A stretch of DNA of 64,000 nucleotides from Stromatinia cepivora (Eukaryota > Ascomycota > Leotiomycetes > Helotiales > Sclerotiniaceae). The stretch spans positions 1,612,001 to 1,676,000 of the forward strand of contig RCTD01000007.1 of NCBI GenBank assembly GCA_014898415.1, in the 5' to 3' direction. A program made the position numbers and the translations under genes. This document shows positions 49,486 through 59,912 of the stretch, piece after piece. Position 1 is the first letter of the stretch; the number at the start of each line of letters is the position of its first letter. The notes beneath the pieces were generated by a model, which worked only from the letters and a program-made list of their open reading frames with translations, searched no databases and was not told the origin of the DNA.

Positions 49486-49535
49486 GTCCCTTTCCAGTAC
49501 TTGGGCCAGGACCCCATAACTGTCGCTCCGCTGGG

Positions 49536-49582
49536 TCTTGAGAATGCAGCCTCAAAGAACGCATTCTCAAGACTCGGCGGCG
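49536..49582. repeat. Palindrome C, ~20 bp arms
   Basis: GGGTCTTGAGAATGC and GCATTCTCAAGACTC are separated by 13 bases. Both strands translate to LENA..AFSR-like peptides. Confidence 0.6.
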
Positions 49583-49686
49583 CGAAACCTAACAACAGGA
49601 GAGCCGGAGCGGTGGAGATTTTCAATCTCAGACAACGCCGCTGCCGTGCCAAGAAGAGATCGTGGGCCTCTCCAGCTTGGCAAGCT

Positions 49687-49790
49687 GTGACGCTAGGTCG
49701 CAAAGTCGCAGAAGATTTAGTACGAAAGTACGGTGGCAAAGTCGCGAGAATTATCAGCAGATCTTCGGCGGACTTGCGTCCTAGCGTCGG
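49687..49790. repeat. Palindrome D, ~32 bp arms
   Basis: GACGCTAGGTCGCAAAGTCG (49,689) and its partner ending CTTGCGTCCTAGCGTC (49,788) pair with a few mismatches, followed inward by GAAGATTT/AGATCTTC. The plus strand reads TLGRKVAEDL and the minus strand TLGRKSAEDL, converging on the centre. Confidence 0.65.
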
Positions 49791-49883
49791 GGGGATACCC
49801 ATCACGTTGTTTTGGGCGATGACGCTGGTCCGAAATGACATAAAACTACCACGAGGTTTGTGTGGATTGAGAGCATCCTTCAT

Positions 49884-50075
49884 GCGTTCAAATTGCTCTT
49901 GAACACTCCAACTCGTTCTCAATCTAGGACAGAAGAAAGGGCAATAGTCAGTATAACCAAGTTCACCAGTATAATCGGACTTCATTAGCTACAGAACAAT
50001 GGTTATATTGACCATTCCCGTTTCTTCTGTCCTAGGTTGAGAACGAGTCAGAGTATTCAAGAGCGGTTTGAAAGC
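49884..50075. repeat. Palindrome E, ~75 bp arms
   Basis: Arms 49,884-49,960 and 50,001-50,075 pair with scattered mismatches through GCTCTTGAACACTC, ACTCGTTCTCAA and TAGGACAGAAGAAA. The minus strand of the left arm reads FFCPRLRTSWSVQEQFE and the plus strand of the right arm FFCPRLRTSQSIQERFE, diverging from the centre. The 40-base loop contains the transposon-end-like string found at 5,725. Confidence 0.75.
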
Positions 50076-52310
50076 TTGGGAAGAAGGGGGGGTAAAATCG
50101 GAGGGTTAATGGTGAATGACGAATAATTGATCATGTTCTTTTTCGGTTGTGGAAGCAGACTTTTGTACACTAGTTCATTAGATGAGAATATACTTCGTTC
50201 CCTTAGCCGCCTTAGGGCGTGCCTCGTGGTTGATGTGGTGTTATGGTGACGGGTCTTGTATCTGTACTTTTATTGGTAAGTTTTCTCTCGGAGTACTTGA
50301 TGCTTTTGAAAATGACCTTGTGTTTCACGAGCTAACATATTTGTAGCATTTTATATGGAAATCTTTTCAGCAATGGGCCACGACAGTATTTCAGTACAAT
50401 CCTCGACGAGAAGAGGACCACGGTCTTCTTTCCTTTTCCCTTGGGTATGTGGTTAATGCTAAGCTCTTACTTCTAAAATGGTGCTAACCAAGTTCAATAA
50501 CAGGCCTGCTGAATCCTCCATTCAGCAAGGTGTTCAACGATATCCACCTAGTCCCCAGACTTATGGGCACAACTTTGGCTATATGAGTCCGCAGACTCCC
50601 AACTCTCGTGAAATTATTCGTCTTCATTCCTTCGCAACAATGGCTGTTCTTCTCCAAACCAGTTGCAGCTTCGAAAAAGACACCCTGCGAAAAGAAGCAG
50701 GGCAAGGGCTTCCGTCAATAAGAGCCAAGCTAAGGATGACGGGGCAGAGCTCGGCCGCGCCGGGGTCCATCATGGAGTTTTAGGCTATGTCACTGAAGAC
50801 GAGCTCAAGACCTGGCTTCCCGCCATTTTCCATAACCGCAAATGAGGAGGGATGAGCCAGCAGATTTGTTCTGGGGACAATTCCAGAACGACTCTAGACC
50901 AGATACCTACCGTGGCCACAAGCACAAAGAAAGCAATGATATTAACAAGGTATGGATTTATGGTGTCTGCTCTAGAAGTTGAGCAGTACCCATCAAGATG
51001 AGCCGTGACAAGGCCGATGGCTAAGATCCGCCGGGATGGAACGAGTTCACCAGGCCTTCACAAACTGGTCTTCGTAGAAAAAAAGCTTAATAATCCAAAG
51101 GGTCACGACCCAAATTCTTCAAAACGTCGCAAACTTAAGAGAACTTTCCCCCAAGTGCAAATTTCAAAGGGTAAAGGGAAAGAAGTTCAGACGATGACAA
51201 GTACGTATACGAATCCATCCCAATACTACATTTTACTGATCGATATAGAATAAAGTGGTTGGATATCCAATTCATGATTCATGGAGAAGCGGCAAGGAAC
51301 TTTCGACTTTAAGTCTACCTCCTATGGATGAGGTCTTTCTTTACGTCATTCTTAGCAGCCAAGAGCAAACTACAATGGCAAATCTTGCTCTGGAACCAAC
51401 CTGTGTGATGGATATACGAGCAATGCAGAAGCACTCAATTATTGAACTGGGGTGTTTTTATGTATGACTAGTTAGTCTTAGCAAGAAATTGAATATTGTC
51501 ACCTGTAGCCGCTTCGGCGTGCCTCCCATTTGGAGTTCTGGTGATCAAGTTGTCGTCACTAAACAATCTTTCGATTTCATTACTTCGTACCGCTAGCTGC
51601 GGTGGCAATCATGATGTAAGTTCACCTCCCTTCCGAATGATTCCTCAAGACTCGATGCACTACTGCCATCTACTGATGTCTCCGATGATATTTTACTGAC
51701 AAAATTCACAGGAAGCCAAACAATCAGAAACAATCTGTCACGTTACTTGCCTCTGACACTGCAACCAAAACCGAAACCGAAACTGCGCAGCTCCAGCTCA
51801 TCGTTGTACTTGTTTCGAGCGGCTTTCTGCCTGATCGGGTTGCATCAGACAAAATCAACATCCAATGCAACACATGCTCTGTTGAAGGATCCGGCAATGA
51901 CCAAACTCTATGGGAGTAAAAATATTTTCGCAACTGCGGAGTATGTAGCAAGATCTTCCCTTAACACTAATGATAGAGACTGACATGAATTTAGGTTCAC
52001 AATTATGGCTTTAAGACTTTATCCTTGCTCAAATGCCTGTGCTGGCCAACATCTTCGTGATGAGCAACGCCACTGCCGTGCTCAATACGACCGTGGAGCC
52101 AGTCTTCTTGTCAAGCCATCTTTCAAATACAGAACGCCCTCATCATCACCGGCCCTAAGTACCGCATTCGAAGATTCATCATTATGCATCTGCTCATTCA
52201 GCAGCCTTTGCTAAAGTCAAAGGTATGTGCAAATTGTCGAACACTTCAAACCAAAGATCGCCATCTAACAAAAATGACATCGCAGAGAGACATGTTGACA
52301 CCAGAAGAAG

Positions 52311-52521
52311 AAGAAGAAGAAAGTTTGAGATTCGACATAGAAGGGAAAGAGGAGGAAGATAGGATACAGAATGAAGAAGCTACATGTGTTTTCAACAAAA
52401 GTCAACGTAATTTCATCGAAATTTTCAAGTGCTTTTATCGAACAGGCGTGCGGCCTCTTCATTCCGTATCCTATCTTCCTCCTCGTTCCCTTCTCGGCCG
52501 ATCCTCAAACTTTCTTCTTCA
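52311..52521. repeat. Palindrome F, ~105 bp arms with almost no loop
   Basis: GAAGAAGAAAGTTTGAGATT on the left is mirrored by ATCCTCAAACTTTCTTCTTC on the right; GGAGGAAGATAGGATAC pairs with GTATCCTATCTTCCTCC, and pairing can be followed to the centre near 52,416. The plus strand reads EESLRFDIEGKEEEDRIQNE and the minus strand EESLRIGREGNEEEDRIRNE. Confidence 0.8.
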
Positions 52522-53764
52522 ACTACTCTGGTTACGAGTTCGTTGATATCAAAATGGTATTGGGGGGCAGATGGGGTCAGGCGCGGAGAAAGGAAGGGCG
52601 ATGCAAGGTTTCCATGAATCAATCTCAGTCATTCTTTGCGAAAGCACAGGCCCTCTTTGTTCTTGTAGAGAAGGACAAAAGCCTCGAAAAGTCGAACGTC
52701 ACAGTTGCCAAAGTTCAAGGTGGTGCGGGTGGTCAGTTGAGCGTCTTGTATCTTTAGGTAGCTTTCTGTAACAATATACATTGTTTTCTGCAGCCGCCTC
52801 CGGGCGTGCATTTTTCGATATGCTGCTGTGAGTGAGCTTCGAGTTCTGGGGTTGAACAGTATATTCACTTTGCTATGTTGAGTCTTTTGGGGTGGTATGC
52901 GTACTCTTCTCTTTTCGAAATCCGTGGTATTCGCTAATATCTTCGAAACAGATTTTTGCGAGGAAATCGAAAAGATAGTGCTTTCCTCAATTAATCAAGC
53001 CACCTTACTGATGGGCCAGAATCTGAGCTGCTGGTGGGAGACTGTGGTTTTACAATTTTCGGAATGCTGTCGGGAAATACGAGTGTTTATTCGATGTCAT
53101 GGATATCGTACTTCGATAACGAGACTTCATAAGGAGGTAAGAACTTCCGTTGACCCCTGAATACCTTGAGCTTATACTAACATCGAAACTAGAAGCGTAT
53201 GCAGGATGTTGAATCAGCCTCCAACTTTCAAGAACTGCTCACTTCAGACAAGAAGTCTCAAGAGAGCGAGTTTGACAAGAATCCCCAAATCAATTCTCAG
53301 CCACTTATCAACCTTTCATCTAGACCTATGTTGGCAAGTCAATGATCGCCACTTTGGGACGTGGACGTGGAGTTCCGACCTATAACCTTGTTCAAGGTGT
53401 TCAAGGCCGCCTCAGGGAGCCAGCATGTGGACGAGAGCATCTATCTGGGCTACCAATCCTCATCGATATCCATGCTTCATATAATATTAACGGTCCGAGG
53501 AATCATCAAAAGACAGTCGAGTTTATCCAAGACAGCTCGTCGTAGGAGCCCAACCAAGGTTTCCCAGTGTCGAAGCGGTTTTGACGATAGATTATGCCGG
53601 CTTTGTGAAGTCAGATGTCGAGTTCAACTGTCGTGTCACCACAAACAATGAGAATGGTTCCAACTCAACTACATCGACCCCTCTCAGTGGCCCCACTTCA
53701 GCTATTAGTGTTACCTTGACTGAGCCGATTTTTATCGCAGAAAATTTGGAAGTCTGTCCTTCGG

Positions 53765-53930
53765 TTGAAAGCCTTGTGCAAGATCTTGAAGGCCACCAAT
53801 TTGGCAGTCTAGATTTTACATTCAAACTAGCGTCTTCTTCCGCCTGCCGATTCTTTCATGGCTCACGATATTTCAACGTCAAGAGTACCTTGAAAGACTT
53901 GTGCAAGATTTCGAAGGACCCCAGAAACAT
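53765..53930 (+). repeat. Two-copy ~126 bp direct repeat
   Basis: TTGAAAGCCTTGTGCAAGAT at about 53,765 recurs as TTGAAAGACTTGTGCAAGAT at about 53,891, followed in both by C/TTGAAGG.CC. The units have diverged elsewhere. Confidence 0.55.
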
Positions 53931-54247
53931 CATGGATCATTGAACCCGGACGAATTACAATTAGTCAAGGCACCAGTCCAACCAAACCTTTCATGGTAAT
54001 GAGGTCAACGACGACCTCATCCTTCTTGACATTTTCTCCTCGCTACCGGAATCGATCGCTCACTGTTCAATACACTTCTATACCTTCCAACAGCCCCACA
54101 GAAGCTTATCACGAAGCGCTTGTAGATGAACCAGATTTTACCTTTTGCGGCTTCTGCCTTCAGCAGAAGTTTTCTGAACGCTACAAACAAAAATCTAGTT
54201 CATCTCTGCACTTTCCAGCACTTGGGCCAACATTCTCAACGGAGGGG

Positions 54248-54405
54248 GAAGATAGGCAAGTCTACAGCCAGATCGGTCCAATTTGAGACCAAACCCATCT
54301 CAAACTGGACCGATCAGGAGCCCTGGAGAAAGATAGGCAAGCCTATGGCCAGATCGGTCCAATTTGAGACCAAATCCATCTCAAACTGGACCGATCAAGA
54401 GCCCT
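54248..54405. repeat. Tandem pair of hairpins, 81 bp period
   Basis: Each copy contains GATCGGTCCAATTTGAGA, nine bases, then TCTCAAACTGGACCGATC, an 18 bp stem with one mismatch. Copies are at 54,271-54,315 and 54,352-54,396 and share AGATAGGCAAG and GAGCCCTG flanks. Confidence 0.8.
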
Positions 54406-54671
54406 GCCGATCGTCTCCCGTATAAATGGTGGCTCTGCTAGTACTAACAGAGCTTTCCCGGATTTCGAAGTGCAAGGTCAATTGCACATATACGATCAAA
54501 CCGCCACGCGACCGAAAAGTCAGTAAACTAGATCTTACAAGGAAAATTTAAAGTCCCTTTTTGATCAACTGGGCAAATCTGTCGGAGGAAGTTGGTAATC
54601 AGCCAAGCAGAGTGCAGCACGACCTGCACGAAACTATCAGCCATTCCGCACAGAAATTCCTACCGGAACAC

Positions 54672-54795
54672 GTTCAATGATTCAACGAATGCTGCAAGAA
54701 GTGGGAATCGGATATCGTACTGACCTATTGGATCAGTCTTTCGATGATTCCCGTTTGACAATAATCCAACGAACGTTGCAGGAAGTAGGTCATTG
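54672..54795 (+). repeat. Two-copy ~95 bp direct repeat
   Basis: ATTCAACGAATGCTGCAAGA followed by AGTGGG recurs as AATCCAACGAACGTTGCAGG followed by AAGTAGG about 95 bases on. Confidence 0.5.
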
Positions 54796-56849
54796 CAACG
54801 ACCTGCTGCGTCTTCGGTAGACGCCGAAAGCTCAAGGAAGAAGGGAGGGTGATGATGAAAGCAGCAGGGACTGTTTGCCGGATCTTTACCGATCAACCAA
54901 AAGATACTTTCTTCAACTATTGATTCATGTCATTGCGGCTCTAGCCGATGACTTCTACCCGCGTAGATGGGTGCAGACCACGGACTACCACACCATTTGA
55001 TGGAGGCAGGGGCATCCACAATTACCAAGATCAAGGGCAGACGACCACTCATGGTCTGCCTCTCCCATCGCAGAGCCAGGCGGACCAGCTGTATTGCACA
55101 GAAGCGATGGGAAAGAGCGACGCAAAGAACGTTGCTAAGCAAGAAGAAGAAGAAGAGCTCGACTCTTCGAGAGTCTTCTTGAAGTCATTTCAATGGATAT
55201 GGATGGTATCTTACCAACTCCGAGCAACTCTGGTCTATGGCCACCAGCCAAGACACACCACCCATAGGTCGCTCCACATCATCATACCCAACGACATCAT
55301 CATCATCATCACCATACAGAAGGCGCCCAGGAGAAAGACCTGGGAGATATATATCACTCTTCGATTCTCTGAGATAGTCATTACTTTTCAATTCGACTCC
55401 TGATGCACTCACTCATTGTACTCCAAACCCTCGCTTTGATAATGGTGACGGAACAAGTCCCTTGCTCCACAAGCTGACTAGAAATGGGTACTGATGTGCC
55501 AACTGCGGATGAAGCTCTTGAAATGCGATTCATGCCTCTCGACGAGTACTGCTGCCAAAATCCAAGCGAGTTCAATAGGGTGTCAAGAACACTGTCGCCT
55601 CTCAATTTTATGCGGAAAGGGAGCGCTCCCCGTTCTTCTGTATGCGATCCTCAATCCATTTCCATATTCTCCTTGCTACTGGTCATGGCAGTTCTGTCGA
55701 AGATCTGTGAAGATAATCGAAAATTTGCGGCCTCCGACATCTGTAACGAGAGATGTTACTACGTTCAGACTCTGGCAGCCACTCATCATCATGGCTCGAG
55801 ACTTGACATCCAATCAAGAGGAAATGCCTCCGTCCAAAAAGCCACGAGCCAAACTCCTGGTGCGAAGTACTTTTATAGTTATTCGCACGATTCTTCTCCA
55901 ACTACTCACTTTACGGAGCTTACCATGGAATTCAGCTACAACATGGAACCTCCCGCCGCCACCACCAACTTTCAAGCCTGCCATTAACACTACGGTCTGG
56001 ATTCATTACTTACATCGAGTCCCTTGGCTCAATCAACTCCGAGCCAAAACTGCGACTTGAGTCCAACCATACCGATCTGGACAGAAGCAGAAGAATGCAG
56101 GAAGTGGACGCAGGATCTCCATCTATCCACGATCACAAGACTTTTGCGACATGGGCTTGATACCTGGCTGAGCTTGAGGGTTGAAATGATAATTACGCTA
56201 ATCTTTCGCAAGTTACAACCCATGGCTCGCTTGCTCTGTGATGCTGTGAAGATAATCGGGAAATGCAGGGGGGTTGTGCTCTTACTACTTTTTGTTTTTG
56301 GGGTATGTTATGCGTTATAGGAGCGTATCTTTACAGGACCGGTGTCTGAGAACAATCTCCGCGGTCTATAGGAAAAAAAATTTCGAAGTGTCAAGATATC
56401 ATCTCCGGAAATTGAGGTTCGCAAGCCTCGACGTTAGAAAAGGGTGGCTATGATGAAGTGGATACTGAACTCGATCTTTACGTCTTCCAGGATATTGGAG
56501 AGATGATGGTGGTGTGCTCGGACTGGAATTCGAAGCGATGTATGGATAGGGGAGGGTAGGTTTCGTAAGGAACTTGGATTAAGGGTGGATTTGAGGAGAA
56601 AGAATGTTGGTTGTACCGATGATGGAGTCTTTATGTGTCTTTAACTCTCAACAATGGTGATGCTGGTCTGGTGTGTGGTGATGGTAGTACAATGTAATTG
56701 AGACGTTCCAGATAGCTTTTTGTTCTCAGAGCTACAAAAATTTGAATACTTTCTTAATATGCTGACCCAGGATTTGTTTGTGATAACGTGATTCGTCTGA
56801 CATGTTCCAAGTGAAGCATTTGTCCTCTGGATTTGTGAGTATGAAGGCG

Positions 56850-56945
56850 CAAGTGCCATAGTCTAGCGGGTGCCTGACTCTCGAGGTATCGGTCATATGA
56901 TTTTTAATATCTTTGCCAGGAGAGTCTAATCGATCAATTCCTAAA
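56850..56945 (+). ncRNA. tRNA-like Pol III box A/box B pair, possible SINE or tRNA relic
   Basis: TAGTCTAGCGG near 56,858 fits the box A consensus TRGYNNARNNG exactly, and CGATCAATTCC at 56,931-56,941 resembles a RIP-altered box B (GGTTCRANNCC). Their spacing is long for a normal tRNA and I cannot fold an acceptor or a proper anticodon stem. Low confidence. Confidence 0.25.
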
Positions 56946-57545
56946 TTGTATATTTTGAACCCGTTTTTTGCTCATTTTTGTATATATATTAGTTTCGTTC
57001 AATTATATTATATTATAATTATTAATTGAAAATTATATTATAGATAAATATATTATTTATTTATATTTTGTATTTTTTATTTTTATAAAATTCCAATTGA
57101 TATTGATTTAATCATCATATTTATAAATTAGATTTCCAATCCGGAAAGATAAATTTTATATATTGGATTACAAAATAATTTTGAAATAGAATTAGAAGAA
57201 TTAAATCTTTATTTTGTTTTAAATCGAATAATGATAAAATTTAGGTATTATGTAGTTTATATTTTATATAAGTTTTAATATCATTTATAATTTATTAGAA
57301 TGAAAATTGAAAGATATCAAAATTAAAAGTGGAAAAGGGTAGAAAAGTTAATTCTATATTATAGCTAATTGGAGATTTAGAAGGATTAGAAAATAGATCA
57401 AATAATAGATCTGTATCTTTTCGATTAATAGATTCTATATTATGTAACAAATTATTTATAAATGTAATAATTGAAAATTTATTATGTAAAGTATATTTTG
57501 ATGAAGGTTTAATATATGTTATTTAGGAGATGGTCGATTAGACCC
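56924..57545. mobile_element. 620 bp AT-saturated element with ~20 bp terminal inverted repeats
   Basis: GTCTAATCGATCAATTCCTA at the left is mirrored at the right end by TAGGAGATGGTCGATTAGAC. Everything between is extremely AT-rich with no codons to speak of, like the RIP-damaged transposon block. A MITE or solo fragment of a DNA transposon is likely; no target duplication was resolved. Confidence 0.5.
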
Positions 57546-59912
57546 TTTAAAAGAGTTCGCTTAAAATATCCAATCAAAAAATAGCGTAAAACTCTGGAAG
57601 AAGGTCGATATGAAAACTAGACTACAAGTGCCATTTATTTCTCTCACAAATTGGAAGTCCAGTTTACGCTTAGCTCGGTGGAAGTTCCGGATTCTGGATT
57701 GATGATAGTGAGAAATTGACCACGGTGTTTAGGTCAAACAGACCGGTATGTTTTCTTCTTACTCACCGCAATTTTTGATGGTGGTGACCTTCCAAAACCG
57801 GTATTCAAGCCTGAGTTTTAAGCTTAGAAGATTGCATATGACCGACCCTGTCTATTGACAAGTAAGTAAAGAAGAGAGGACCGGTAATCTTTATCCCGGG
57901 AACGCACTTTCCCAACGCGGAAGTGGCTCAAATCCATAGTCAAACCTCTCTAAAACACAACCTTAGTACCCATACACTTATTTAACCAACACAATTCAAG
58001 AAGATCGGATGGTATCGAGATAGAAAGAAGCTATCCAGAAGTATGCATTTTTTTAGAAGAGAACAAAGACTGCCGTCGGAGAAAGACGTATTTCATGAGT
58101 GCGGCACACATGAGGGATTTTATTGCAGGAGGAGAAGGTGGGGATTTTGCGGCATGGTGATGATTGAAAAAGGAAAAGGGATAAATGGAGTGAAGGAAGG
58201 GATTGCTCAGCAGAAGGTGGAGGAAAGATCTAGGAGAATAGGGGGTAGTTGGCAGAAAAGAACGTTTAGAGTATCCGAAAAGACGACATAATTGAGGAGT
58301 CAGAACAACAAGACGTTGTTTTGAGGAAAAATGCAATACTAAATGAAAATAAAAATAATAGATTGAAGAAGCGGGGTAAGCCACGAAGCGATGGCATATT
58401 GGCGCAAGGAAAGTTGTGGAAGAAGATGTGAGAGAATGAGACAGAAAGTGGGAAGGGAAGAAGAGAATTTGGGCTGGGGTATTGAGAGGATGATAAATTT
58501 GGAGAGGAAGATCATAAGATGAGGATTTAAAACAAGCGAATGCGGTAACAAGTTTGTTAAGGAGGGAAATTACAACACTGTAAGGCAAACTAACGTATAA
58601 AAAAAGAGGAGGTTAAAAGAAGAATTAGAGGAAATAAAAAGATTAACACTATATCATTAAATAAAATCATAATACCTATCAAAAAAAAACATACACAAAA
58701 GAAAATATAATAATAAAAAACAAAAGAAAACAAATAAAAAACCAAAACCAAGTAATAAAAAATATAAAAAGATTAAGGAGCTAGATAGATCAATTATGAA
58801 GACGTTCCCGTTGAGATAAATAAGAAAACCCGAGGAAAATAATACTCTACAACAGCGGAATAAAAAAAGAATCAGATAGGAAAGACGAAGATTTAAATTT
58901 AGTGTTATAAAACAATAAGATTGAAGAGCTAATCTTACAAATAACAGAAACTACCGAGTAACTATATTATTATTAAGACCAAATACAATATATCGAAGAA
59001 AGCTGAATAATCGGGAAACAAGAGAATGAAGATAAAAAGACCAAATAACAATCTATCCTCACTGTATAAAAAATCCATCAATCCATCTCTATCAAAAAAA
59101 AATATATATATACACATGTCACACACACAAAAATCCACTTAGTAATCTAATAAAAGAATGTATACTCTCTTCTTTTCTAGACAAACTTAACCAATATCAA
59201 TATCCAAATTTAAACACTATCAAACAACCCCTTTTAGCAATTCCTCGAGTAATCTATACTCTACCCACCCATAAAATTTCACATTTCATCCTCCATGAAA
59301 AAAATTAATTTTCTAGAATGTCAAGCCTTAGCTTTCCATTTCACATTTCACATTTTATAAATCACAAATAAATCTCACAATCTCACAATCTGACAAATCT
59401 AATATACTATACTATACTATACCATACTATCTTCAAACAAAAAAAGGGGTAAGCGATGAACCAACAACTTCTCACCCACCAGAACCATATAGACCGAAGG
59501 ACGGACAAATTGAGTTATCCATTAATCCATTGATCCATCCCTACTTCTACATATCATCTTCACTTCACTCATATGCTCATCTCATGGCCAGAAATCATCA
59601 TTAGACAACAGTAAAACAAGAATGTGCCATTAATTGCACGCATATTCGCTGTGAAATTTTGTCTATACTTCCATACGCTAGGGATTAATCCATGAATACT
59701 ATGAATTAATCATGATTTCGGCCGCTTTAACAGTGACAACTCCAAATCCCTCAAGTCAAGTCGTGATGCCTCCATAACCTAGATTTCTCATGCCCAAACA
59801 CCGCAACAAATGCCTACTAAACAAATTTGGTATCTTATCAAACCCCTTTACACCATCCACTGAAAACAGAACACCTATTCAAAGGTTGCCTATATACCCA
59901 TTTCGCTAAAGC
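57546..59912. other. Gene-free region with A-rich and simple-repeat tracts
   Basis: 57.5-58.0 kb has no gene. 58.0-58.6 kb is purine-rich on the plus strand, giving open frames on both strands (up to 185 codons on the minus strand) that look like composition artefacts. 58.6-59.3 kb is A-rich. A TATACTATACTATACTATA microsatellite lies near 59,402-59,425. Part of this may be the long 3' flank of the CRT10-like gene. Confidence 0.4.

Larger units (their letters stand above)
48408..50390 (+). repeat. Recurring TTTCCAGCAMTKGGCCA motif
   Basis: Variants occur at about 48,410, 48,746, 49,012, 49,206, 49,490 and 50,369, with another at 54,208; most are preceded by a pyrimidine run and CAG as in a 3' splice site. 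Spacings are roughly 190-340 bases in the first five. On the minus strand they read TGGCCCA.TGCTGGAAAG and give W-P-x-C-W-K-like peptides. Confidence 0.5.
46600..56340. other. Ten-kilobase module-and-palindrome region without a defensible gene
   Basis: Base composition is like that of the genes, not RIP-shifted, yet no family can be recognised. The longest frames (48,182-48,775 plus; 49,371-49,985 minus; 49,432-49,902 plus; 50,478-50,783 plus) overlap on opposite strands or lack motifs. Direct signs of structure are degenerate tandem modules with GTAAGT/CTAAT/CAG intron-like signals, a recurring CCAGCA..GGGCCA motif, and several long palindromes listed separately. The simplest reading is a decayed family of small multi-exon genes or a long non-coding transcript unit that has been rearranged by local inverted duplication. 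Confidence 0.45.

Noticed and set aside
58031..58588. Minus-strand open frame of 185 codons
   Set aside because: The region is purine-rich on the plus strand, and the translation is Ser/Phe/Pro/His-rich with no motif or splice partner.
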